Source: Bromus sterilis (taxonomy: Eukaryota; Streptophyta; Magnoliopsida; Poales; Poaceae). Taken from it: a DNA stretch of 64,000 nucleotides. The notes beneath the pieces are model-generated. The model did not search any database, had not been told where the DNA came from, and saw only the letters and a list, made by a program, of their open reading frames with translations. The stretch is taken from NCBI GenBank assembly GCA_950022295.1, contig OX465600.1:292809782-292873781 (forward strand), given 5' to 3'. Of the stretch, positions 10,146 through 21,228 are shown piece after piece. The position numbers and the translations under genes were made by a program. The first letter of the stretch is position 1. Each line of letters starts with the position of its first letter.

Positions 10146-11364
10146 GCAGTAGGGACTAATTGTGTTATCTTTGGCTCCTGTTATTCTACTGCTGCGAGGA
10201 ATTCATATAAACCATACCCTCCAAGGTTCCGTTGCTCACTGACTGTAAAACATCAAGAAGTTCAGAGGAAGAGCTACACAACCGAGAGTGACATAAGCGA
10301 GTAAAATGCTCATTAGCGGATTCTCATCATTCGAGTGGATTTTGAAGGCTGAACCAGTCCTAGTTGGTGCAGGATTGCCCCAAGAGCAGGTGGACACAAC
10401 ACTATCCGTCTGGTAAGAGTAGCATTGCTTTGGTCCCTGTAAATTGGCACATCAAATTGGGGAGTTCAATATACCGAGGAAACTTACGGAGAGAGGGTAG
10501 CCTTCATGAATGGTGCCTGAATTCTTGAGGGAGTTGAATGTGTTCCTTGTAACCATATCTGTCGAAGCCGTGCGACTGTGCGAGTTACCTGTGCAAGTCA
10601 CGCAGCTTGCAACAGTTGCCAGGTGCTCTTCGATAACTGATTTTGTTACCATTCCAACTGCCTTGGAAAGGTGCTGGAAGGATGACTGAAAGGATAAAAA
10701 GAAGGTCAAAACACGAGTAATGCTTGAAATAGAAGCTATATATAGTTGAACTGAATAAATCAGAGAGGTAAGGAAAAAACTTGCTGAACTTGCTGTACCA
10801 GTGCGACTCGACCGAACGCGGAGGAAATTCCAAACACTTGCTGAACTTGTTGGATGCTGTTGGGCACATACCTTGTATATCGATTATGGCTTAATTTGTT
10901 TGCCGCTGATACCTGAAACAGAACAAAGTTTTCCTGCCTAGAAGGGTACACATTGAAATGTGTTGAGTACTTCCTTTTGATTTTGGCTTCTAATTGTAGT
11001 ATGCAGTATAAAACTTAATTTTTCGGACTCTTAAGTTTAACAAGATTGTCAAGAGACCAGCAGACTGCTACTCTTGTTCAGGTTTATGGATCACTTGGAA
11101 GAAACATTAAAATGCAGAGAATTTAACTCATATCATAACATTACAGTATCACAAATAAATAGAAAGTCATGAAGTGTACATGCTGGATCGAAAGCTCAGT
11201 AGCACAGCCTTCTACTCTGGTCGTCTTTAAGCGGATGCTCTTTCCATGCAAGAATTGTTCCCACAAGAGCATTTTCTCCGATACAAAATTACCTTTGATC
11301 ATTTTCATGAGTTCTAGATCTAGGTCCAGTGAGTTATACTTCCCTTTAAATGTAACAACCAGAA
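10146..11364. other. Intergenic, nothing recognised
   Basis: Only short open frames without family similarity and no long repeat were seen. The region could include non-coding transcript exons linked to the duplication to its left, but nothing in the sequence proves it. Confidence 0.4.
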
Positions 11365-11760
11365 GTGAAAACATATGAAGTCAAAATCTTAAATGGGACT
11401 GTTCATTCAAGTGAGCACCTCATCTTCATCGAGTCCCATGAGGCCATGTTGTTCCGATTTGGATCTAACTCTGCCTTGCATCCAGCATCTGCAACTGCAG
11501 TAGCCGCCAAGATACCAACAGGACCATACTTGGATAAGCAACCCTACAGTAAACCAATCTGCTGCACAATTTTGTTCATGGCAGGACCACAATTTTCATC
11601 AACCAAGCGACGGAATGCTAGAAAAACAAGTAATGAAGTCCACAGTTAATTTGTTTCCAGAACTTGTCAAGACGACGAAGCGACTTGCGGTAAATTGTCT
11701 TTTGGTATTGGATTTTGGACATCAAAGTCTCTCAGGCTTATGCTGAAAACCACTAGTAAA

Positions 11761-12439
11761 TTTTTGTGTGGCAGGCGGCCCGTGGAAAGCTTCCGGCGTC
11801 GGACCAGATCCGTAAACGCAATGGGACGACTTCGGAATTCTGTGCCTTATGTGGGGCGAGGGAAGATGCTTCCCACATCCTTTTCTCCTGCCCCTTGGCT
11901 CAGTTTTCCTGGGCCTGTGTCCGCGAGTGTTTTCTGGTCTCTTGGAACCCGGGTTCGTTCCGTGATGTCCGTTCGATTGCTAATTCTCCGATCGGTTCTC
12001 ACAAGCGCCTGTTGTGGATCTGCTGGGCCGCTACGGCCTGGGTGCTGTGGACGACTCGCAACAAATTTACTATTGAGCACAAGTTCCCCGGCAAGCCGGC
12101 TCACTGTCTGTATGTTATCATATCTCTCTTGTTGCAGTGGAGATCAGCGATTAAGGAGGCGGACAAAGACGGCCTAGACGTAATCATCTCCCTCCTCCGT
12201 GGTGCCGCCAGACGTCTCTCATCGTCCCCTGGGTGATTTCTTTTGTGGATCTTGCTGGTTTAGTTCTTCGCTCGTTTCGTAGGTTGGGGCCTGCGTGCCG
12301 TCAGTGACCAGGGTCTTGGTCTGTATTGAACTTATTCCCTTGTTGGCCCCTCTGGATCTCTGTGTGTTTGTGAACCCATTGCCTTTTGGCTTTATATATA
12401 AAGTCGGGCTACGGTCTTTAGTCTAAAAAATAAAATAAA
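11761..12439 (+). mobile_element. 5'-truncated LINE with target duplication
   Basis: A frame at 11766-12236 encodes a reverse-transcriptase-associated zinc-binding (zf-RVT) module: FCALCGAREDASHILFSCPL, then a conserved WATRNK-like stretch (AWVLWTTRNKFTIEHKFPG). This is the extreme C-terminus of a non-LTR retrotransposon polyprotein. It is followed by a 3' UTR and an A-rich tail (12425-12443). Flanking copies of AAAACCACTAGTAAA (11746-11760 and about 12440-12454) form a target-site duplication. Unit B (about 20010) continues without this insertion. Confidence 0.88.
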
Positions 12440-12454
12440 AAAACCACTAGTAAA

Positions 12455-13407
12455 TAGTAATTGCGTCTGTATGGGCTTCAGAAGGTTTAGAAATAGCAGA
12501 CCTTGGCTTATTACTCAGCTTCTGTGGTATTCATTCCGCTGAAAACGAATTAGTAGTGTAGCAAACACAACGCTCTTTCGCATCACAGTCTATAGAAAAA
12601 CACAGGACTTAAAGCAAGCCTTATAACAGACTCACGCTCATTCAGTTCACAATCTTAAACATCGAATTGAAGGAACCAAGGACCGCAAGTACAGTAGACA
12701 AAGACAAGGAAGCCAAATGGATATTCATGAAGATAATTGCAAAGATAACATTACTACATATTGGCAAGAAAACAAGGGGGAAATAAGCATGCTGATCTCT
12801 GGCTTTTGTTCAACTGGATCTGCAAGATAGGCCGGTGGCGCCGTACAGATATTATAATGCTCTTGTGCTGCACATAACATAAACAGCTACAACTAAACCA
12901 TTATAAAATATGAACTCAACACATACGAATAGGTCGACTTTCACCGAAACAATTCCTTCAAAAAGGGATAGACATTCACAATTGAAGAAATGGTCTCATT
13001 AAAGAAGGAAAAAAGGAGCCAAGGACGGCAAGTACAGTACACAAATATGAAGAAATCAAAACGGAGATTCATGATGACAACTGCAAAGCTAGAAAACAAG
13101 GAGGAAACAAGCACGCCGATCTCTGCCTTTTAGTCAACCGGATCGGCCCGGTGGCGTGGTACACATATTATAGTGTTCTTGTGTTGCACGAGGCAGCTAT
13201 CTCAGGCCCAGCTTTGAATTAATTCATAACGGCCTGTCTCCCTCAGACAGGTACATCACAGGCTCGATCGTGCAGTGCTTTCTCCTCATTAAGTAGGATG
13301 GATGCCCTCTTAGTTTGGAGATCGTCCTTTCCACCTCCTTATTAAGTTTGATGCACCTCTTCTTCGTCCTCCCTTCCACCGGCTTCATCGGCTTCCCGCT
13401 GCGCGCC
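12455..13407 (+). promoter_or_regulatory. Upstream region of SWEET gene A, with a tandem duplicated promoter block
   Basis: Two diverged copies of a block of about 230 bases occur at 12670-12900 and 13015-13230. Both start GGA(A/G)CCAAGGAC(C/G)GCAAGTA and end near the TTGTG(C/T)TGCAC motif. Gene B has a single copy (26576-26770). The block is therefore conserved upstream of both genes and doubled in A. A regulatory role is inference; it could also be an exon of an upstream transcript. Confidence 0.5.
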
Positions 13408-16330
13408 ATGAATTCCACTCTCTTCATCATCGGCGTCATAGGGAACATCATATCGGTTCTGGTCTTCGTTGCTCCCGTGTAAGAAGAGCATCCGATCATG
13501 CGTGCATTTTCATTCATTTCTGTTGATCTATCCCTAGAGTATTCACACATGTATGCATGGTGGTGCAGCCCGACATTCTGGAGGATCGTGAAGAACAGGT
13601 CGACGGAGGACTTCGAGCCGGCGCCATACGTGCTCACGCTGCTCGCCACGCTGCTATGGCTCTACTACGGCCTCACCAAGCCCGACGGCCTGCTCGTCGC
13701 CACCGTCAACGGCTTCGGCGCCGTCATGAACACCATCTACGTCGTGCTCTTCCTCGTCTACGCCTCCGACAATGCCACAAGGGTGAGCCCAGAAGCAATG
13801 ACACGGCCTACAAATTTCTGCACAAACTCATTTGCTATTTCAGACATGCATGATGGTTCATGTGCACACCCATTATTTACTACTGAATTTGTACTATATA
13901 TGTATGAATAAGGAGCTATAGGAGTATGATCAGGGATTATATCCCCTAGACTATTTGGTTACTTGTGCGTTTCCCCATTAAGGGAACAATAGGAGTAGGT
14001 CTTCTTGACCGAGTTGGTTGCTTCTCCATTAAGGGAACAGGGGTGCTCAACTAATTTCATATCCTAAACTATTTAGTTAATGACCATTTTTAGTCGCAGC
14101 ATATCTTTCATATTAGTTATTTCTTTTGAGTCGCATTCTTTTGCTTTCGACCCACCTGTCCTATTTCAGTTGCGTTAATGTGGTTATTTTTGACCTTTTC
14201 TCGGGTCACTATAAGAAGAGTATCAGTATCATATTTCTTTTTGGCAATTTGATGATTTAGTTCAATGGTGGAAATGCCATGTAATTATTTAAATACTTTA
14301 TGCACGTATGATCATATGAAGTTTCTAATCAACTATATCACGTTTGCGTTTTGCAGGTTAAAACCGCGAAGCTGGTGGCAGCTTTGAACATTGGATTTTT
14401 CGGGGTCGTGTTCGCGGCCACAACGTTTGCCACTGGAGTACTTGACATGAAAATCGTGATTATTGGATTCATATGTGCATGCCTTAGCGTTTTCATGTAT
14501 GGATCCCCACTCGCCGCCGTGGTAAGGCCATTACGCCAACAAAAAAAACGGTCATTATATTTACTTAGCTACTTAGGTTTATATATATACTTTGTTGTAG
14601 TTAAATTTTTAATGATCTTTATTTCTTTCTTCTTCCGGTGACCGACAGAGAGGCCTTGAGAGATAGGGTGTGGGTAATTAATTTCCCTGCAAAGACAATA
14701 GTTAAACCGTAGCAAATAACTCACCTTTCTTGTGTGGAGTAACTCGCTTAATTTGCAAGAATGGTAAGAGCAGAACTGTTCAATTTTGAGGACTGCTACT
14801 TTGTGCAATTTTACCTAGATATAAACATCACCCATAAGCATCTTCTCTGAAGATGTATAGTAGTCCAAAATTAAACCATTAGAAACATCTTTCAATTGAA
14901 AATCCAATGATATATTAGTAGTTTCTGAGTAAAATTTGTTTTCAAAGTTATGTTCGGAATTCAAGGTGGCGTTCTCTATATATTTTGTCAGACAGAGGAA
15001 AAAAGAAATTGTACTGACAATCCTCATAAAACCATCATAAAATCATATGCTTATTTTTTGTGCAGTTACCTTTTTTTTTCTCTCTCTCTCTCTTGCATCT
15101 CAGTTGGATCTTTATTAGACGTGGGAATGCACTACACGATCAAGTCTAATCATATACATGCACACAAATCGTGAGACAGCGATGTCGTTGGGATACGGAA
15201 GGTTTTGGTTAAACTAAACAGTTTCCACTAGCTAACACTTTCTTGTACGGCATGTGTACACCTTGCGTCCAGACAAGAGATTTATTATCTAGGTCAACTT
15301 ACGCATCTGCATTTATTTAACAAATATGGATCTTGGTATAGATAAGAGATGTATACGGGTAAGTGGTCTTATAAAAAAAATACGTAGGTGGGAACACGAT
15401 ATGAGCGGAATGTATCCGCCACATTACATTATGCAAAGCATGGGTGGCATGTTGATTTTATTATCATTAATTTTTTTGTGGGGAAATCTCATGTGAGCTG
15501 TTTGATTGCACGCCAGTACTATTTTCAGCGGAAACAGCCAACAAAAACAGTACTAGCTGGCTGATATAGATATTTTTGTACCGTATGGACCGAGCAAATA
15601 ATTATTAGCTGGCGTATTACAGTATGATTTATATATTTTTTCTTAAGATCGCAGCTACGTGCATATCACTATCATTCGGAGAATCTATCTAAGTTAATAG
15701 TGATATGCAAGAAAAATTAACCTATAGAGGTCTCAATACAACTCATATTACAACTAGCAAAGAAAAATTAACCTATTCGGGCATGCGAAAACCAGATAGT
15801 GATAAATGTATCAATGCAACTCATATTACAACTAGCAAAGAGCCACATTGCTTTTGATGGAGGCGCGTTGTTGATCCGTTGATTAAAATTTCTGTCGAGT
15901 CGCACCTGAAAAATGTGTGCCAAATTGTGGTGGAACAGAGAACGGTAATCGCTTCAAAGAGCGTGGAGTATATGCCCTTCTTCCTCTCATTCTTCCTCTT
16001 CCTAAATGGAGGCGTCTGGGCCACATACGCCATACTCGACAGAGATGTCTTCCTTGGGGTAAGCATTTTTACATGTCTTATGTTTAATTAGGTTAACAAA
16101 AAAGACATCAAATGTTATAATTTTATTTGATTCATACCATCTGCATGCAGGTCCCAAATGGAATTGGCTGCTTCTTGGGCGGCATCCAACTCGCTATCTA
16201 TGCGGTCTATAGGAACAATAAGGTCGGGGGCTCTCATGGCAGTGACGAAGCAACATACGATGCTTCGACTTCTCTTCTATCATCTGATGCCATCAGACAT
16301 GACCAGAATGATGTATCCACTCGTGTTTAG
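13408..16330 (+). CDS. SWEET16-like: SWEET sugar transporter A (clade IV-like, SWEET16/17 type)
   Basis: Exons read at 13408-13478, 13569-13782, 14357-14521, 15939-16058 and 16151-16330 join in phase to a 249-residue protein; all introns are GT-AG. It has seven predicted membrane helices in two MtN3/saliva repeats. Helix 1 is LFIIGVIGNIISVLVFVAPV. TVNGFG and VPNGIG carry the paired pore Asn residues. The Pro-containing PYVLTLL, GSPLAAV and VPNGIG motifs are intact, and the KSVEYMPFFLSFFLFLNGGV block is typical. SWEETs move sugars down their gradient. The MN(S/P)TLFIIGVIG start and PTFWRIVK motif resemble clade IV members, which are usually tonoplast hexose carriers; subclade and substrate are inference. 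Oddity: the intron normally splitting codon 12 is absent here but present in gene B. Confidence 0.9.
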
Positions 16331-19017
16331 TGATTTCGAACGGTGTGCCAAAAATACTTCATTACTGTAGTGATTGTGTAGAATTATGTAATTTTTCCTT
16401 TGAGTTAATTTCCATTTTTACCACTTATTGTGATAAAAAAGAAATTATGCTAATTATTCCAATTATTATTTTTAATCCAAATCAACCTATTTAGTCAAGA
16501 AAAATAATTTTAGTTTTTAATCTATTTAGTGAATGTTTCGCTATTTTTTTACTTCATTTCCAATTGTAAGAGTGATCTAGTGGCTATGGCGAGCCACATT
16601 ATCATTTTTCTACTTATGTTTCCCCCGGCCCGCTCTTGGGTCGGCTCGCATCCCTGAGCTGAACTCGTCCTATACACTCACATACAATTGTTTAGCAGAA
16701 ACAACAAGATGTTGTGCATATGTACACATGAATGAGTGAAAAACGTACTAAACTTTTTTTGCGGGGAATGTTTAACTAAGCTATTCGACCGGTTTGTGAA
16801 AGAGAAATACCATTGGAGGAAAAACAGGGGGCACACCATGTGTATCGGGCAACCAAGACCCACTTATTAGATCGTTTTCATGAATATTGAAAAGGAAAAA
16901 ATGGTTATAATTCCACTAAAGGCTATTCTGAATGAACAAAAAAAATGCTATTTTGCCTTGATGTTGCATGCACGTTTCATGCATTGAGGGCCCCAACAAG
17001 CATTCGGTGTGTGCCGGGGTCGATCGTCGTCTTGTCATATGCTTAGATTATTAATCATACTTTCATACCCATTGATCATGATTCTTATGATATGTTGTTA
17101 CTATTACTCAAGTGAAGTTGAATATAGTTCAATGATTTGATATTATGTTAATGTGTAATTCTCGGTCATGTGTATACTTCGTATGCATATAACCTTCACC
17201 TTCATGGGCCTTGAGTGTCGGAACCTGGGATCTAAGGTATACAAGTCAAGTTGTAATCGATCATATAGGAAGCCAAGATTAGTACCCACACACACCGCCA
17301 TAAAGATGGGTCCATCGGTACCATATAATCTCGGAGAGTCTTTAACATGGGTCGCGATCCTAGCAAGGAACTAACATCAAACTGCACCGGGTATCCATCC
17401 TCCCCACACAAGTCTAGAGGCAATTTGGGTGATCAAATCTCAAACACATAGACGAGTCGATTTACTCCATCTTATTGATCAATCGTTAGCAAATGCACAC
17501 CGAAGACTCCATCCCAATCACAAAGTCGTGTGACTCAAGCGGGCACAATTGTACATTGGTTGATGCAATACAATTGAGCTAGAGCGCCAACACTTGGCAT
17601 GGTGTGACAAGCTCTTGAGTTCCCAGTGAAGTGATGCTCCATGTGATCTAAGCCGAAGGAAAAACACTTGGCATAGTGTGGTAACCTCACAAGCTCTCAA
17701 AACACATGAGACACTCCTTTGTAAAAAATCTGCTAGTAAGTACACGACTAAGATTTTGATGCTCAACAGACGATGTGCACTTTATAGACATACATTACAC
17801 CATGTGTTGTAAAAAAAAGGTATCACAACACAAACTCTAATGCACGCATGCATCTCCAGACAGTACCGATGGAATGGGGGAGGGGGAGTAACCCCGTGAC
17901 TACCGACGACCATAACCGAGTAAGCTCACACGACATCATGCCCATGGGTCTCGATACCGATCTAACCAACTATGTAGCAATGGACCAACAACCACCAATG
18001 ACTCATCGCTCGCGAGCAACACCCATACCAATCGTAATCCCACCTACCCAGAGCTATAGCTCCGACCCACCCTGGGATAAATTGGTCCACCTGAGCACGA
18101 GCCCCAGATCCGAAGCGACCATCCCTGCGTGATTTTTTAGTGCTGCATCTGGCACCCGGCTTGCCCCAAATACCAAAATCTCATCACTTGGAGGAGAAGG
18201 ATCACCTCCATTCCCCTACGCTACATGTAGACACCCAGAAGCCACCGAGCATCCCACACATCAGCTACCCTCGTTACTACGCCTTCGAACACCAGCTACC
18301 ACCACCATAGTCGTAGAAGCCATACCGCCCGCATAGGCAGCCACCACGAGGTCCCACGGAACCCGACGGACTAGAACAAAGAAAATCCCACCCTCCGCAC
18401 CAGATCATGTTCAACAGACCCCAAGTCATCAGCATAAGAGTACCATTAGGGAGCACCCATACCAGGGCACTGCTAGCGAGGGATCTCGTAGTAGTACTGG
18501 ATTGCCACAATCGACACCATCGTGCAGCCCATCACGTAGTTTTCCAACTCCCGCGACCATGTCACTAGCACCCGCCACCACGCTTCCGCTCCCCATGCTA
18601 GTGCACCTCTGTTGTTCGACTTCGGTATCCCGTGATTGGCACCACTGTGAAGGGGGGGGGGGTAGGAAGCCCCATCATCACTGATGTCGACTAGGGCTTG
18701 CCCAAAAGTGCGCCCATGCGACAACAAGGAGAGGGAGTTGGGGAAAAGGAGGACAAGCGGCACAGGGGCTTGCTATTCCCATAGAGCGCGGGAGCGATGT
18801 GGGAGGGGATTGACCACGTCTTTTGATAGCTACAAGTAGTGAATAGCTTTGTTTATTAAAAAGCGAGATACAAGCTTAACCAACTGAGCTATCAAGCGCT
18901 CTTTAACCTCGTGAGGTACAAGCTTTTTCTTCCGAATGAATGAAACTACCCTTTTTCTAAAAAATATTTAGGGGGAGGTGTACCGAAGCACACCTAATAA
19001 AGATAAGGGCCCAAACA
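16331..19017. other. Intergenic region between SWEET units
   Basis: The first 550 bases are duplicated downstream of gene B. The rest (17000-18830) is unclassified; 17840-18760 is GC-rich with retroelement-like composition but no family domain. At 18870-18930 the minus strand reads GATAGCTCAGTTGGTTAAGC, a tRNA D-arm/box A sequence. It is bracketed by two copies of AAGCTTGTA(C/T)CTC(A/G)C and has no box B, so it is a SINE- or tRNA-like relic rather than a tRNA gene. Confidence 0.4.
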
Positions 19018-19070
19018 TATGAATTGAAGTCTTAGATGGGATTGTTCATTCAAATGAGCATCTCACCTTC

Positions 19071-19727
19071 TTTGTTTCCTTCGTGAGGTATCATCGTTGC
19101 AAGTTGCGTCAACGCGCTATGGATGTTCTAGGGGAAACCCTAGATCCGGGTCTCCCAGATCAAGCGATGATGGTGCCTTCGGTGTTGCTCTCGTTCGTGG
19201 GGGGCATCATTTTGGAGCAAAAGTTGGCTGGAGGGGACAAGAGGAGGAGCGGTGTTACATCTATCGCAAGGCTGACGACGGTTCTCAGAGGCATGGTGCA
19301 GTGGAGTGTCGCGGACATGCGCGTGTCGTTGGGCGAGCACATGATGGTGGCGTTGGGGCGTCGCGGTGATGTTGATGATAGAATGACCTCCTGAGGTGAA
19401 TGCGTCGATTATTCTTGAAGACGGGACAACGGAAAATGATGACAGTTGATTCTAGTGCGTGCGCATGTGGTGCACACAGAGGATCTAGCTACAGCGGTTC
19501 GTGCTCTTGACTTGCCGGCGGGTGGCTGGTGAGGCCATCGGAATACATATTGCGTGTTGATATGTGGTTAGTACACATCATCAACTATGTAGGTGTTGCG
19601 ATAGTAGTTACCAAGAAGGTGGATTTGGATTGATCCGTCTATTTATTTTGTTCGTCTCTGTTGAATAATATAATAAATAACTGCTTGCACCGCGCAAACA
19701 CGTGGGGTAATCCTCCACTAAAAAAAC
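19071..19727 (+). mobile_element. Retroelement-like insertion in unit B
   Basis: Comparison with the uninterrupted unit A (11415-11445) shows about 650 extra bases starting near TTTGTTTCCTTCG and ending in an A-rich tract (ACTAAAAAAACC). The A tail and a possible short CCTTC repeat at both sides suggest a retroposed fragment (LINE or SINE class). Class is uncertain; the open frames inside have no recognised domain. Confidence 0.55.
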
Positions 19728-19822
19728 CCTTCATCGAGTCCCATGAGACCACATTGTTCCAATTTGGATCTAACACTGTCTCTAATGCAGAAACCAATCT
19801 GTTGCGCTACTTCGTTCAAGGA

Positions 19823-19995
19823 TGGACCACATTTTGTATCCACCAAATGATGAATGTTAGATACACAAGTATTGAAAATTTGAAATCCACAATTGAACCA
19901 TATTCTTATCAACTAATGATGAATGCCAGATACACAAGTAATGAAATCCACAATTGTGGACCATATTTTTTATCAACCAATGGTGAATGCTAGAA
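19823..19995. repeat. Three imperfect tandem repeats of about 60-70 bp
   Basis: The string CACAAGTA(T/A)TGAAA...TCCACAATTG and the ATGATGAATG(T/C)(T/C)AGATACAC motif recur three times. Unit A has this sequence only once (about 11580-11645), so the array expanded in unit B. Confidence 0.75.
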
Positions 19996-20247
19996 ACACA
20001 GGCTCATGCTGAAAATCGTTTGTCCTATGGATCACAGAATATAATATTTGATAGTAAAAATGATGGATTTTTCTAATTTTGAAAAATTAATATGAGGTGG
20101 AGATTTGGAAGTTATAGCAAGCGTTTAACAGACTCACACGTGACACTACATTCAGATCGTAATCTCAAACATCAAACTGAAGGCGAACAGAAGAACACAA
20201 ACAAACATGCCAAGTTTCATTTCATAACAGACTACAACATTAGAAAA

Positions 20248-21060
20248 AAAAGTTCTCGCTCCGCTTTATGTATAAAGCAACCATTGGACCAAGTACACAA
20301 TCGCACAATACAAGATAGCGAAGGAAACCTCGTACAACACTAATCCCAAGATATCGAATCCCACATGACACAAGCGACTATGCTATCGAAAGAGAACATA
20401 TGAAAACAAGATACATCGCCACTCAACGCCCTAAAAATCTAAGCTCCACGACAAAACTCCCAAGAGGGATAATGACGCAAAGTTTCTCTATTGCCGAGTC
20501 CATAATGGGACAAGGATCTTCACCCGGAGCCCTGACACGAACAGGAGCACCATGATGACGTTTTCAGGAAAAAAAAGGCGCCTACCGATGTTGTCGTCGT
20601 CTGCGGCAAAGTGGGAAGCTTTCGTTCGACAACTCTCCCACGAAACCACGAGGTGTTCAGGACATGTGCGATGAAAACAAATCTCCAGGTCCATATCGGG
20701 ACGAGACCACTGCCAAAGACAGAGGGAGAGCCCGAGTCGGCGAGTCCCCACCCCAAACCTCGTGCCGTCCATACGACCAAAAGGAAAAGCAACAACCACC
20801 GCTATGGTTCCTGTCGGAGAGCCAACCATGCGGATCACCCTTCGGAGCCGTCACATCCACCCTTTCTATTTTTTTGCCCTTTCTACATTGTTCTACACTT
20901 CTACCATACTAGATCCAACTGGTCACGCCGATGCAACTCTACGGCCAAACCCTGCAATGACCGTAGGTCAGTTACTGGCTTATTGCACGCCGTGTCCAAC
21001 TCAGACTCTCAAAGGAACACATGCAGCAAACCTCATGCCGCCACAAGGTTAAGACAATCC
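20248..21060 (-). mobile_element. Probable LINE 3' region in reverse orientation
   Basis: Read on the minus strand, the left end finishes as GCTTTATACATAAAGCGGAG followed by GAGAAC and a short T run. This resembles the GGCTTTATATATAAAGTCGG ending of the LINE at 12395. The interior is GC-rich with no clear protein domain. The classification rests on that terminal similarity only. Confidence 0.4.
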
Positions 21061-21228
21061 TTCTTAAAAAGAGTATAATTCCCAACCTCTTCATCGATTG
21101 ATGCACATAATCCAACGATAAGGCAAGTTTGTGTGGACATGTCGTTTTTTTAGTGTCCAAAAGGAGGACAAAACCCTCAACCTCCCCTTTGTATTAGGCG
21201 ATGCACACAATTATATTTATTAAAGTTG

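Larger units (their letters stand above)
11365..16900. repeat. SWEET duplication unit A
   Basis: This unit aligns in order with 19018-20230 and then 26520-31150. Shared landmarks are the ATCGAGTCCCATGAG block (11437, 19735), the ACAGACTCACGC/ACAGACTCACAC block (12627, 20128), the AACCAAGGAC(C/G)GCAAGTAC block (12673, 26577), the whole SWEET gene and a downstream CTATTCGACCGGT block (16782, 31039). The outer limits are approximate. Confidence 0.8.
19018..20230. repeat. SWEET duplication unit B, 5' part
   Basis: This aligns with 11365-12690 of unit A but is interrupted by an insertion at about 19071-19727 and lacks the LINE. The continuation of unit B lies beyond the LINE-like and MULE insertions at about 26520. 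Confidence 0.7.

Noticed and set aside
18860..18935. Possible tRNA gene on the minus strand
   Set aside because: Only the D-arm/box A is present. There is no T-arm box B and no acceptor stem pairing.
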